Shown here: piece after piece, positions 1 to 8,344 of the stretch | How positions within the stretch are numbered: position 1 is the stretch's first letter | Layout: each line of letters opens with the position of its first letter | NCBI RefSeq assembly: GCF_036226605.1 | Contig: NZ_CP109000.1 | Span: 6,320,501-6,384,500 of the forward strand | Direction: 5' to 3' | Source of the DNA: Streptomyces sp. NBC_00704 | Lineage (GTDB): Bacteria; Actinomycetota; Actinomycetes; Streptomycetales; Streptomycetaceae | Length of the DNA stretch: 64,000 nt | The notes under the pieces: generated by a model | Told to the model about the DNA's origin: nothing | Database searches by the model: none | The model's input: the letters and a program-made list of their open reading frames with translations, nothing else | Position numbers and translations under genes: made by a program

Positions 1-1
1 G

Positions 2-751
2 ATCCCCTACTACACCAACTTCGCCGCCCAGTGGCCGCTCACCTCGTGGACGTACGTCGACGGCTCCGTCCACTGCGATCCGAAGGCGACGACACGACTC
101 GCCGAGGGCGACCCCTGGGCGAAGGGCGCCGACCTGCGCGTCGGGGACACGCTGCTGTACGACATCGTCGAACAGGGGCTCGCCGAGAAGGACCCCACCA
201 CCAGCAACTGGGAGCAGTCCAAGCCCCGCACGGCCAAGGGCGAGATCGCCACGCAGTGGCTCGGCACCTGGGCGATCATCCAGTTCCAGGACGCGGCGAG
301 GAAGGCCGGTGTGAACCCCGACGACATCGGATTCATGCCGTTCCCCGCCAAGACCGACGGCGCGTTCTGCGCCACCGTCGGCCCCGACTACCACCAGGCC
401 GTGAACGTCCACTCCCCGCACAAGGAGGCGGCGCGCGCCTGGATCGACTGGTTCACCGACAAGTCGGGCTACGACAAGGACAATCTGGCCATCTCGCCGC
501 TCAAGAGCGCTCCCATGCCCGAGGTGCTCAAGCCGTACGAGGAGGCCGGCGTCAGGCTCGTCGAGCTGGACGACTCCGCGGGCGCGAAGGTCAAGTCGAT
601 CGACGACCGCTCCGAGGTCGGCATCTACAAGCCGGACTACCGCCAGGACCTGGTCGACCTGGCCCGCGGCGCCAGGAAGGGCAGCCTGGACGACTTCCTC
701 GGCGGGCTCGGCGAGAAGTGGACCGAGGCGCGGAAGAACGTGGGTCGCTGA
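2..751 (+). CDS. Sugar ABC transporter extracellular binding protein, 5' end missing
   Basis: The last 249 residues of a family-1 type extracellular solute-binding protein; the gene enters from the left edge, so signal peptide and lipobox are not visible. The segment reads as a periplasmic-binding C-lobe: a WLGTW stretch, the GFMPFPAK strand, and a helical end with WIDWFTDK and WTEARKNVGR. This family binds mono- or oligosaccharides outside the membrane and hands them to a permease pair. The TGA stop overlaps the ATG of the first permease by one base, so the genes are translationally coupled. No ATPase follows, which is usual for Streptomyces sugar importers energised by the shared ATPase MsiK. 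The sugar cannot be read from the sequence. Confidence 0.9.
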   Translation: MPYYTNFAAQWPLTSWTYVDGSVHCDPKATTRLAEGDPWAKGADLRVGDTLLYDIVEQGLAEKDPTTSNWEQSKPRTAKGEIATQWLGTWAIIQFQDAARKAGVNPDDIGFMPFPAKTDGAFCATVGPDYHQAVNVHSPHKEAARAWIDWFTDKSGYDKDNLAISPLKSAPMPEVLKPYEEAGVRLVELDDSAGAKVKSIDDRSEVGIYKPDYRQDLVDLARGARKGSLDDFLGGLGEKWTEARKNVGR

Positions 752-1731
752 TGGCGCACGCCCACCCGCGCACCCCCGGACAGGAAGCCGGGAACGCGGC
801 CGTCCGGGAACGGGCCGTGCAGCACGCCTCCCGGCGCGCGGGGCCCGAACCGGCACCCCGGCGGACGCGCGCCTGGCGGCTGCTGACGCCCTGGCTGTTC
901 CTGCTCGCGCCGCTGGCCCTGCTGATCACCTTCACGTACGCGCCGATCGCGAACATGGTCGCCTACAGCTTCACCGACTGGGACGGCGTGAGCCCCGAGC
1001 TGCACTACACGGGCGCGGAGAACTACGCGGAGATCTTCACCCGGGAGGACCTCTTCCAGGTGTTCTGGGTGAGCGGCTACTACCTGGCCGCCTCCGTGAT
1101 CCAGATCGTCGCCGCGCTCTACTTCGCGACGATCCTGAGCTTCAGCGTCCGGTTCCGGAACTTCTTCAAAGGCGTGCTGTTCTTCCCGTCCCTGGTGAAC
1201 GGCGTGGCGATCGGCTTCGTCTTCCTCTACTTCTTCCAGGACGGCGGCACCCTGGACACGGTCCTCGGCCTGTTCGGCCACCACACGGACCACGCCTGGC
1301 TCGGCACCCCGGTCTCGGCGAACGTCTCGCTCGCCGGCGTCTCCGTCTGGCGCTACCTCGGCATGAACTTCGTGCTGTTCCTCGGCGCGATCCAGTCCGT
1401 CCCGGCGGAGCTGTACGAGGCGGCCGAGCTGGACGGCGCCGCACGGTGGCACCAGTTCCGCCACATCATCCTGCCCGGCATCAGACCGGTGCTGACGCTG
1501 ACGGTGATCCTGTCCGTGTCCGGCTCCCTGTCGGCCTTCGAGATCCCGTACATCATGACCGGCGGCGCCACCGGCACCGAGACCTTCGTGATCCAGACCG
1601 TGAAGCTGGCCTTCCAGTTCAACAAGACGGGGCTCGCCTCCGCGGCGGCCGTCGTGCTGCTGCTGATCATCCTGCTGGTCACCTGGGTGCAGCGACGCCT
1701 CGTCCCCGACGACAGGGTGGACCTCGTATGA
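751..1731 (+). CDS. Sugar ABC transporter permease, first subunit (MalF type)
   Basis: A 326-residue inner-membrane permease. About 45 polar residues come first, then the first transmembrane helix (TPWLFLLAPLALLITF) and five more helices. The cytoplasmic EAA loop, which docks to the ATPase, is seen as YEAAELDGAARWHQFRHIILP near residue 225. It forms the translocation channel with the next gene. ATG at 751 overlaps the upstream stop by one base, and its own stop overlaps the next start as ATGA. A longer reading in the same frame starting near 31 lies inside the binding-protein gene and is not used. Confidence 0.92.
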   Translation: MAHAHPRTPGQEAGNAAVRERAVQHASRRAGPEPAPRRTRAWRLLTPWLFLLAPLALLITFTYAPIANMVAYSFTDWDGVSPELHYTGAENYAEIFTREDLFQVFWVSGYYLAASVIQIVAALYFATILSFSVRFRNFFKGVLFFPSLVNGVAIGFVFLYFFQDGGTLDTVLGLFGHHTDHAWLGTPVSANVSLAGVSVWRYLGMNFVLFLGAIQSVPAELYEAAELDGAARWHQFRHIILPGIRPVLTLTVILSVSGSLSAFEIPYIMTGGATGTETFVIQTVKLAFQFNKTGLASAAAVVLLLIILLVTWVQRRLVPDDRVDLV

Positions 1732-2558
1732 CACGCCGAGCCGTTGCCCGCGCCCTCGTGTACCTGTCGCTGATCGGCGCGACGCTGGTCGTCCTCCTCC
1801 CGCTGGGCGTCGTCCTGCTGACGTCCCTGAAGACCGAACGGGAGACGGCCGACGGCAGCGGAGCGCTGACGCTGCCGCGCCATCCGTTCAACTTCCACAA
1901 CTACGTGACGGCGTTCCGGGACGGCGGGATGCTCACGGCGTTCGGCAACACCGCCGTCATCCTGGTCGTCTCCGTCGGCGGGACCGTTCTCATCGGCTCG
2001 ATGACGGCCTACGCGATCGACCGGTTCACCTTCCGGTTCCGCAGGCTGGTGGTGGCCCTGTTCCTGGTCGCCGCGCTGGTCCCCGGGGTGACCACCCAGG
2101 TGGCCACCTTCCAGATCGTCCACAGCCTCGGCATGTTCGACACCCGCTGGGCCCCGATCGCCCTGTACACGGGCACGGACATCGTCTCGATCTACATCTT
2201 CCTGCAGTTCGTGCGATCGATACCGCTCTCCCTGGACGAGGCCGCCCGGCTCGACGGCGCCAACGCCTTCACGATCTACCGGAAGATCATCTTCCCGCTG
2301 CTGAAACCGGCGATCGCGACGGTCGTGATCGTGAAGGGCATAGCCGTCTACAACGACTTCTACATCCCGTTCCTCTACATGCCCTCTCAGGATCTTGGCG
2401 TGATCTCGACGTCGCTGTTCCGCTTCAAGGGGCCCTACTCCGCCCACTGGGAGACGATCTCGGCAGGAGCCGTCCTGGTCATCCTGCCGACGCTGATCGT
2501 CTTCCTCGCCCTCCAGAAGTACATCTACAACGGCTTCATGAGAGGAGCGACGAGGTGA
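1728..2558 (+). CDS. Sugar ABC transporter permease, second subunit (MalG type)
   Basis: A 276-residue permease with six predicted membrane helices, starting at the ATG of an ATGA overlap. The N-terminal helix (LVYLSLIGATLVVLLPLGVV), the periplasmic segment with FNFHNYVTAF and the EAA loop (LDEAARLDGANAFTIYRKI) identify the MalG/CebG branch. It completes the permease heterodimer. Streptomyces sugar cassettes often continue with a glycoside hydrolase; here only a 39-codon reading frame follows before the convergent RNase D gene. Confidence 0.92.
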   Translation: MTRRAVARALVYLSLIGATLVVLLPLGVVLLTSLKTERETADGSGALTLPRHPFNFHNYVTAFRDGGMLTAFGNTAVILVVSVGGTVLIGSMTAYAIDRFTFRFRRLVVALFLVAALVPGVTTQVATFQIVHSLGMFDTRWAPIALYTGTDIVSIYIFLQFVRSIPLSLDEAARLDGANAFTIYRKIIFPLLKPAIATVVIVKGIAVYNDFYIPFLYMPSQDLGVISTSLFRFKGPYSAHWETISAGAVLVILPTLIVFLALQKYIYNGFMRGATR

Positions 2559-2674
2559 CCGCCGGCAGGCGACGCCCCCCGGGCGACCGGCTCACGCCGG
2601 AGCCCGCCGGGGAGGCCGAGCGGCCCGTGTGCCGGACGCCGGGACGGCCCGGCCGCCCGGGACGGAACGCCTAG
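2555..2674 (+). CDS. Possible 39-residue peptide coupled to the sugar permease
   Basis: A GTG overlaps the permease stop as GTGA and is preceded by AGAGGAG at suitable spacing. It opens a 39-codon frame rich in Arg, Pro and Gly that ends in TAG, overlapping the tail of the convergent RNase D gene by 4 bases. It has no membrane segment, no cysteine pattern and no recognisable family. It may be a real small gene, the 5' relic of a lost downstream gene of the cassette, or chance. Confidence 0.3.
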   Translation: MTAGRRRPPGDRLTPEPAGEAERPVCRTPGRPGRPGRNA

Positions 2675-3957
2675 GCGGCCGGCTCGGCCAGGGCGGCGGC
2701 GAGGACCGGCGCGACCTGCTCGACCTGCCAGGGCCGGGCCCCGTACCCGGTCAGCGCGGAGGCGACCGCGTCCCGGTCGGCGGCCGGCGGCTCCCAGCAC
2801 ACGCGCCGCACCGCGTCCGGGGCGACCAGGTTCTCCTGCGGCATGTTCAGCTCCTCGGCCAGCGCGGACACCGCGGAGCGCGCCGCGGACAGCCGGGCCG
2901 CCGCCGCCGGGTCCTTGTCGGCCCAGGCGCGGGGCGGCGGAGGCCCGGCGACCGGCTGCCCCGGCTGGGGCAGCTGCGACTCGCTCATCGCCCTGGCCCG
3001 GTCGACGGCGGCCTGCCACTGCTCCAGCTGCCGCCGGCCCATCCGGTGCCCGTACCCGTTCAGCGCGGCCAGCGCCTGCACGTTCACCGGGAGGGCGAGG
3101 GCCGCCTCCACGATGGCCGCGTCCGACAGGACCTTGCCGGGGGAGACGTCCCGTCGCCGGGCGATCTGGTCCCGTGTCTGCCACAGCTCCCGCACCACGC
3201 CCAGCTGCCGCCTGCGGCGCACCTTGTGCATGCCGGAGGTGCGCCGCCAGGGGTCCTTGCGGGGCTCGGCCGGCGGGGCGGAGGCGATCGCGTCGAACTC
3301 CTGGCGGGCCCACTCCAGCTTGCCCTGCCGGTCCAGCTCCTTCTCCAGGGCGTCGCGCAGGTCGACCAGCAGCTCGACGTCCAGGGCCGCGTAGCGCAGC
3401 CAGGGATCGGGCAGCGGGCGGGTCGACCAGTCCACCGCGGAATGGCCCTTCTCCAGCACGAAGCCCAGCACGCCCTCGACCATCGCGCCGAGGCCGACCC
3501 GCGGGAAACCGGCCAGCCGTCCGGCCAGCTCGGTGTCGAACAGCCGCGTCGGCGTCATGCCTATCTCGCGCAGACAGGGCAGGTCCTGGGTGGCCGCGTG
3601 CAGCACCCACTCCGCGTCGGACAGCGCGTCGCCGAGCGCGGACAGGTCGGGGCAGGCCGCCGGGTCGATCAGCGCGCTCCCCGCGCCCTCGCGGCGCAGC
3701 TGCACGAGATAGGCGCGCTGGCCGTAGCGGTAGCCGGAGGCGCGCTCGGCGTCGACGGCGACGGGGCCGGAACCGGCGGCGAAGGCGGCGATCACCTCGG
3801 CGAGGGCTTCCTCGTCGGCGATCACGGGCGGAATGCCCTCGCGCGGTTCCAGCAGAGGTGTCGGCGCCCCGGAAGCAGTAGATCCGCCGTCGTCCGGAGG
3901 GGCGCCTCCGGTGGTTCGCAGTGAACTGGCTGCTGCGGTTTCTTGGGCGTCGGTCAC
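2671..3957 (-). CDS. Ribonuclease D-type 3'-5' exonuclease with HRDC domain
   Basis: A 428-residue DEDD exonuclease. After a disordered 40-residue leader the nuclease domain shows the four acidic positions: Asp69 and Glu71 (VAVDAERAS), Asp125 (HAATQDLP) and the YxxxD pair Tyr189/Asp193 (RYAALDVELL). An HRDC RNA-binding domain follows near 215-300, then about 120 residues typical of actinobacterial homologues. RNase D enzymes trim 3' ends of stable RNA. The gene lies downstream of whiI on the same strand, and its start is only 26 bp from a perfect 36-bp palindrome, which probably separates the two transcription units. From memory it is the neighbour of whiI in S. coelicolor too. Confidence 0.9.
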   Translation of the reverse strand: MTDAQETAAASSLRTTGGAPPDDGGSTASGAPTPLLEPREGIPPVIADEEALAEVIAAFAAGSGPVAVDAERASGYRYGQRAYLVQLRREGAGSALIDPAACPDLSALGDALSDAEWVLHAATQDLPCLREIGMTPTRLFDTELAGRLAGFPRVGLGAMVEGVLGFVLEKGHSAVDWSTRPLPDPWLRYAALDVELLVDLRDALEKELDRQGKLEWARQEFDAIASAPPAEPRKDPWRRTSGMHKVRRRRQLGVVRELWQTRDQIARRRDVSPGKVLSDAAIVEAALALPVNVQALAALNGYGHRMGRRQLEQWQAAVDRARAMSESQLPQPGQPVAGPPPPRAWADKDPAAAARLSAARSAVSALAEELNMPQENLVAPDAVRRVCWEPPAADRDAVASALTGYGARPWQVEQVAPVLAAALAEPAA

Positions 3958-3982
3958 CTGTCAAGGGTATCCGTGTATCGAC

Positions 3983-4018
3983 GGCACCCGCCGACGGAAC
4001 GTTCCGTCGGCGGGTGCC
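3983..4018. terminator. Perfect 36-bp palindrome between whiI and RNase D
   Basis: The left arm GGCACCCGCCGACGGAAC is followed directly by its exact reverse complement, giving 18 bp of perfect dyad symmetry and a hairpin of about 16 bp with a 4-base loop. It sits 234 bp after the whiI stop and 26 bp before the RNase D start on the same strand. There is no T-run, which is normal for Streptomyces terminators. The likeliest role is terminating the whiI transcript; an attenuator in the RNase D leader or a dimeric protein site is possible. Confidence 0.6.
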
Positions 4019-4140
4019 GGGGGGTCGTAAACCGGTCAGGCCGGTGAATGACCGGGGCGGACGGCCGACCGGCAGGGGGTCGGGGGGCCGTGCCGCGGGT
4101 CCGGAGCCGGGGGCCGGCCGGCGACGGCCGGCGGCGCAGC

Positions 4141-4245
4141 TCACGGGGAGAGGGAGCAGGGGGGAGAGGGGGAGAGACGGACGAGGGGGACGAGGGGGAC
4201 GAGGGGAGGGGAAGGGCGGGGGAGAGGGGCGAGGGGCGACGGGGG
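4141..4245. repeat. Purine-only G-rich tract after the whiI stop codon
   Basis: About 105 bp of the plus strand is nearly all G and A, with many runs of three to six G and a repeated GACGAGGGG element. It starts about 7 bp beyond the whiI stop, so it is C-rich in the whiI mRNA 3' end. It could form G-quadruplex on the plus strand. No reading frame of interest lies in it. Confidence 0.6.
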
Positions 4246-4251
4246 GCGTGG

Positions 4252-4911
4252 TCAGTGGATGATGCCGGTCCGCAGGGCCACCGCGACCATCCCGGCGCGG
4301 TCGCCGGTGCCCAGCTTGCGGGCGATGCGGGCGAGGTGGCTCTTGACGGTCAGCGCGGACAGGCCCATCGAGACGCCGATGGCCTTGTTCGACTGGCCCT
4401 CGGCGACCAGCCGCAGGACCTCGACCTCGCGGCCGGAGAGCTCGCGGTAGCCGCCCGGGTGGCTCGGGGCGCCCGGGGGGCGGCGGTGCATGCGGGCGGC
4501 GGCGCCGAGGGGGGCCGCACCGGGCCGGCTGGGGAGGCCGAGGTTGGTGCGGGTGCCGGTGACGACGTAGCCCTTGACGCCGCCCGCGAGGGCGTTGCGC
4601 ACGGCGCCGATGTCGTCCGCGGCGGACAGGGCGAGCCCGTTGGGCCAGCCGGCGGCGCGGGTCTCCGACAGGAGGGTGAGGCCGGAGCCGTCGGGCAGGT
4701 GGACGTCGGCGACGCAGATGTCGCGGGGGTTGCCGATGCGGGGACGAGCCTCCGCGATGGACGAGGCCTCGATGACGTCGCGCACACCGAGCGCCCAGAG
4801 ATGGCGGGTGACGGTGGAGCGGACGCGCGGGTCGGCCACGACCACCATGGCGGTGGGCTTGTTCGGGCGGTAGGCGACCAGGCTTGCGGGCTGCTCGAGG
4901 AGAACGGACAC
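4252..4911 (-). CDS. whiI: WhiI, atypical sporulation response regulator
   Basis: A 219-residue orphan response regulator: receiver domain (about 20-120), a Gly/Pro-rich linker, and a LuxR/NarL helix-turn-helix (155-215, ELSGREVEVLRLVAEG). The phosphorylation pocket is incomplete: the first acidic pair reads Ala26-Asp27, while Asp69, Ser96 and Lys113 remain. WhiI is known as an atypical regulator that pairs with BldM to switch on late sporulation genes. GTG at 4911 is chosen because AGGAGG lies 4 bases upstream; a longer frame to 4995 lacks such a site. The identity rests on the domain pair, the defective pocket, the RNase D and DUF3000-hemE neighbours and a sigma-WhiG-like promoter. Confidence 0.88.
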   Translation of the reverse strand: MSVLLEQPASLVAYRPNKPTAMVVVADPRVRSTVTRHLWALGVRDVIEASSIAEARPRIGNPRDICVADVHLPDGSGLTLLSETRAAGWPNGLALSAADDIGAVRNALAGGVKGYVVTGTRTNLGLPSRPGAAPLGAAARMHRRPPGAPSHPGGYRELSGREVEVLRLVAEGQSNKAIGVSMGLSALTVKSHLARIARKLGTGDRAGMVAVALRTGIIH

Positions 4912-5000
4912 CAGGCCTCCTGGATGGGGGACGGGGGGCCGGCTCGTGGGGGCTTGTGGGGAGGAAGCCGGGACGAACCGTGCTTTCAAGGTCACAGTCG

Positions 5001-5028
5001 TCTTCGGCAGCGAACCCGGGGTCCTTTA
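5001..5028 (-). promoter_or_regulatory. Candidate sigma-WhiG promoter of whiI
   Basis: On the minus strand TAAA (5028-5025) is followed after 16 bases by GCCGAAGA (5008-5001). The remembered Streptomyces sigma-WhiG consensus is TAAA, 15-16 bases, GCCGATAA, so -35 is exact and -10 matches 6 of 8. It lies about 90 bp upstream of the whiI GTG. Published work places whiI directly under sigma-WhiG, which agrees. Confidence 0.65.
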
Positions 5029-5155
5029 GAGAATGATCACGATCTAGTGAGTAACAATACGTGCAATTCGGACACGCGATCGATCATCCGAAGATCGAGT
5101 CGGTTTAAGTGGGTGTCTTACGGGACCGAAAATGGTCGTATCGACAAAGAGATGG

Positions 5156-5824
5156 TCAACGTGACTGGGGCCCCCTGCGCTGCGGGAGCGTCACCACCGA
5201 CGCGTCGCCCGGCCCGGCCGGCGGCAGCCCCGCCACCTGCGCCAGCAGATCGCACCACGACGCCAGGTGCGCCCCGGTGTCCGGAACCCCGCCGAGCCCC
5301 TCGCGCGGCGTCCAGGAGGCCCGGATCTCGATCTGCGAGGCCGCGGGGCGCTCCGCCAGCCCGCCGAAGTAGTGCGAACTGGCGCGCGTGACGGTCCCGC
5401 TCGGCTCCCCGTACGTCAGTCCGCGCGCCTGGAGCGCGCCGGTCAGCCACGACCAGCACACCTCCGGCAGCAGCGGGTCCGCGGCCATCTCCGGCTCCAG
5501 CTCGGCACGCACGAGCGTGACCAGCCGGAACGTTCCGCGCCAGGCGTCGTGCCCGGCCGGGTCGTGCAGCAGCACCAGCCGGCCGTCGGCCAGGTCCTGG
5601 TCGCCGTCCACGACCGTCGCCTCCAGCGCGTGGGCGTAGGGGGCGAGCCGCTTCGGGGCCGGCGTCTGCTCGACCTCGATCTGCGGCCGCAGCCGGGCCG
5701 CTCTCAGCGCGTCGACGGCGGCCCGGAAGGGCAGCGGAGTCGATGCGCTCCCGTCCCGGTCCCCCTCGTTCGCGTCATCCATCCCGCCAGCGTCGTCCGA
5801 CAGTCGTCCCTGAGCCGCAGCCAT
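5156..5824 (-). CDS. DUF3000 family conserved actinobacterial protein
   Basis: About 222 residues, soluble, no signal peptide or membrane segment. The core (residues about 30-215) carries FRAAVDALRAARLRP, the LHDPAGHDAWRGTFRLVTL strand and a W-rich helix CWSWLTGALQARGL, which I recognise as DUF3000, a family without known function that sits beside hemE in Streptomyces. No clear ribosome binding site marks the start: ATG at 5824 is taken, with ATG at 5782 and an upstream frame to 5878 as alternatives. The gene is divergent from hemE. Confidence 0.75.
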   Translation of the reverse strand: MAAAQGRLSDDAGGMDDANEGDRDGSASTPLPFRAAVDALRAARLRPQIEVEQTPAPKRLAPYAHALEATVVDGDQDLADGRLVLLHDPAGHDAWRGTFRLVTLVRAELEPEMAADPLLPEVCWSWLTGALQARGLTYGEPSGTVTRASSHYFGGLAERPAASQIEIRASWTPREGLGGVPDTGAHLASWCDLLAQVAGLPPAGPGDASVVTLPQRRGPQSR

Positions 5825-6319
5825 GCGGGGAAGATTAAGGGGAACCGGGCCTCCACGCGGGGCAAGACACCCGCGCACGGCTCACGGACGGGTGCGCGCT
5901 GGGCGAACAGGCGCACGGACCGACGCGTCCGCGACGCCACGGAAGAGGGACGCGCGGGCCCCGCGAGGACCCGTACGGCCCACCACGGTCCGGGGCGAGG
6001 GGGACCGCGGGGGGACGCGCGGGACCGCGAGAAGAGCCCGGAAGAGGCACTGAAGAGGCACTGAAGAGGCACTGATGAAGCTCGGAAGAAGCACGGGGGC
6101 GGCTCGGTAGCGGCACCGAGCAGGCGCGGGACATGCGCGGGAGCGGCGCGGACGGGGCGGAGAAGGTGCGGGGGAAGGGGCGTGGGAGGAGGGAGCGGAG
6201 AGGGGCGTCCGGTGGGGGACCGGGGTGGTGCCGGGGAGGCGGGGGCCGGTGCGGGGGCCGGGTCGCGGCGGTGCGGGGGGCGGCCCGGCCGTCCGCGGCG
6301 CCGTGCGAGACTTGCCGTC
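5825..6319. other. 495-bp divergent intergenic region upstream of hemE
   Basis: Separates the DUF3000 start from the hemE start. It is G+A-skewed on the plus strand and contains a run of GAAGAGGCACT repeats at 6041-6073. Several long readings cross it but are overlaps of other frames. I see no convincing -35/-10 pair; the hemE promoter must lie somewhere here. Confidence 0.5.
6041..6073. repeat. Three tandem copies of an 11-bp repeat upstream of hemE
   Basis: GAAGAGGCACT occurs three times head to tail, with degenerate copies just before (GAAGAGCCCG) and after (GAAGAAGCACG). It lies about 250 bp upstream of the hemE start. Confidence 0.75.
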
Positions 6320-7387
6320 GTGAGCGCGAACGAGAGCCCCGCGGGCCGGCAGCCGACAGCGACGTACGACAGTGCCTTCCTGAAGGCGTGCAGGCGCGAG
6401 CCCGTGCCGCACACGCCCGTGTGGTTCATGCGGCAGGCGGGTCGCTCGCTGCCGGAGTACCGCAAGGTCCGCGAGGGCGTCGGGATGCTCGAGTCCTGCA
6501 TGCGGCCCGACCTGGTCACCGAGATCACCCTGCAACCGGTGCGCCGGCACGACGTGGACGCGGCGATCTACTTCAGCGACATCGTCGTCCCGCTCAAGGC
6601 CATCGGCGTCGACCTCGACATCAAGCCGGGCGTCGGCCCCGTCGTCGAACGCCCGATCCGCAGCCGCGCCGACCTCGCCCAGCTGCGCGACCTCACCCCC
6701 GAGGACGTCTCCTACGTCACCGAGGCCATCGGCCTGCTGACGGCCGAGCTGGGCGCCACCCCCCTCATCGGCTTCGCGGGCGCCCCGTTCACCCTCGCGA
6801 GCTACCTCGTCGAGGGCGGCCCGTCGCGCACGTACGAGAACGCCAAGGCGATGATGTACGGCGACCCCGAGCTGTGGGCCGACCTGCTCGACCGCCTCGC
6901 GGAGATCACGGCCGCCTTCCTGAAGGTGCAGATCGAGGCGGGCGCGAGCGCCGTCCAGCTCTTCGACTCCTGGGCCGGCGCCCTCGCACCGGCCGACTAC
7001 CGCCGCTCGGTGCTGCCCGCCTCCGCGAAGGTCTTCCGCGCGGTCGAGGGCTACGGCGTCCCGCGCATCCACTTCGGCGTCGGCACCGGTGAGCTGCTGA
7101 AGCTCATGGGCGAGGCCGGCGCGGACGTCGTCGGCGTCGACTGGCGCGTCCCGCTCGACGAGGCCGTGCGCCGGATCGGCCCCGGCAAGACGCTCCAGGG
7201 CAACCTCGACCCGACCGTGCTGTTCGCCGGCACGGAGGCCGTCGAGGCCAAGGCCCGCGAGGTCCTCGACGCGGCGGCCGGGCTGGAGGGCCATGTCTTC
7301 AACCTCGGCCACGGCGTCATGCCGTCCACCGACCCCGACGCGCTGACCCGCCTGGTGGACTACGTCCACACCCGGACGGCCCGCTGA
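6320..7387 (+). CDS. hemE: Uroporphyrinogen decarboxylase HemE
   Basis: A 355-residue enzyme of normal length that removes four acetate carboxyls from uroporphyrinogen III to give coproporphyrinogen III in the cytoplasm. Diagnostic elements: the substrate arginines in WFMRQAGRSLPEYR (Arg38, Arg42), the catalytic Asp87 in YFSDIVVP, the SYLVEGGPSR loop and the C-terminal NLGHGVMP histidine. GTG at 6320 is chosen because family similarity starts a few residues later (TYDSAFLKAC); the longer frame upstream is low-complexity. It supplies the substrate for HemG and HemQ, encoded 4 kb downstream. Confidence 0.95.
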   Translation: MSANESPAGRQPTATYDSAFLKACRREPVPHTPVWFMRQAGRSLPEYRKVREGVGMLESCMRPDLVTEITLQPVRRHDVDAAIYFSDIVVPLKAIGVDLDIKPGVGPVVERPIRSRADLAQLRDLTPEDVSYVTEAIGLLTAELGATPLIGFAGAPFTLASYLVEGGPSRTYENAKAMMYGDPELWADLLDRLAEITAAFLKVQIEAGASAVQLFDSWAGALAPADYRRSVLPASAKVFRAVEGYGVPRIHFGVGTGELLKLMGEAGADVVGVDWRVPLDEAVRRIGPGKTLQGNLDPTVLFAGTEAVEAKAREVLDAAAGLEGHVFNLGHGVMPSTDPDALTRLVDYVHTRTAR

Positions 7388-7406
7388 TCCGCCGGGCGCG
7401 CCGCCG

Positions 7407-8219
7407 TCACCAGGTCTGACGGGGGCGCGCCCGCCTGCCGAACAGCAGGCCGCGCGGCTCCGGCGGCGGGGGCGTGCCCGCCTTGAGCGGCCAGGCGAGC
7501 AGCATGCCCGCGAGGAAGCCGACCACGTGCGCGGCGTACGCCACGGTGCCCGCGCCCGAGACGCCCTCGCCGGAGGAGTACACCGCCTGGAGCGCGAACC
7601 AGAAGCCCAGCACCAGCCACGCCGGCAGCCGCAGCGGCAGGAACACCAGGAACGGGACCAGCACCCACACCCTGGCCTTCGGATACAGCACCAGATAGGC
7701 CCCCAGCACCCCCGCGATCGCGCCGGACGCGCCGATCAGCGGATCGGTGGACTCGGCGTTGAACACCGCGAAACCGTACGAGGCCGCGTAGCCGCAGACC
7801 ACGTAGAACAGCGCGAAGCGCACATGCCCCATGCGGTCCTCGATGTTGTTGCCGAAGATCAGCAGGAACAGCATGTTGCCCAGCAGGTGCAGCCAGCCCC
7901 CGTGCAGGAACATCGCGGTGAACACGCTCAGCGCGGGCGTCTTGACGTAGTCCGGCGGGGCCAGTTGGCAGCCGGCGCCGCGCACCTCCCCGGTCGGCAC
8001 CAGCTGCGGGAGCTGATGATGCATCAACTCGCGGGGCACGGCCGCGTAGTGCTCCAGAAAGGCGTGCAGATGGCAGGCCTGGGCCAGGGTGCTGTCGCCC
8101 GCCACGGACCCGGACAGGCCGGGCATGAACAGGAACACGAGGACGTTCGCGCCGATCAGCGCGTACGTCACCACCGGGGTGCGGCGCACGGGGTTCACGT
8201 CATGCACGGGGATGACCAC
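7407..8219 (-). CDS. Rhomboid family intramembrane serine protease
   Basis: A 270-residue membrane protein with six or more helices, converging on hemE with a 19-bp gap. The rhomboid active site is present: HGGWLHLLGNMLFL, the catalytic serine in GASGAIAGVLGAYL, and the partner histidine in AAHVVGFLAGMLLAW. The family cleaves transmembrane substrates within the bilayer. A 60-residue Cys-containing loop (QACHLH, GAGCQL) between the first helices is typical of actinobacterial homologues. The frame opens with GTG. Substrates are unknown. Confidence 0.9.
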   Translation of the reverse strand: MVIPVHDVNPVRRTPVVTYALIGANVLVFLFMPGLSGSVAGDSTLAQACHLHAFLEHYAAVPRELMHHQLPQLVPTGEVRGAGCQLAPPDYVKTPALSVFTAMFLHGGWLHLLGNMLFLLIFGNNIEDRMGHVRFALFYVVCGYAASYGFAVFNAESTDPLIGASGAIAGVLGAYLVLYPKARVWVLVPFLVFLPLRLPAWLVLGFWFALQAVYSSGEGVSGAGTVAYAAHVVGFLAGMLLAWPLKAGTPPPPEPRGLLFGRRARPRQTW

Positions 8220-8344
8220 AAGGAAGTTGTGCCCCCGATCCGTTCGGCGAACCGGTGAACGCGCCCGCCCGCCACCGCGTATGAACCGGCAACCGCTCGC
8301 GGCACGAGGAAGGCAGGTCGCGGGGACGACGTGAGGAACAGACG

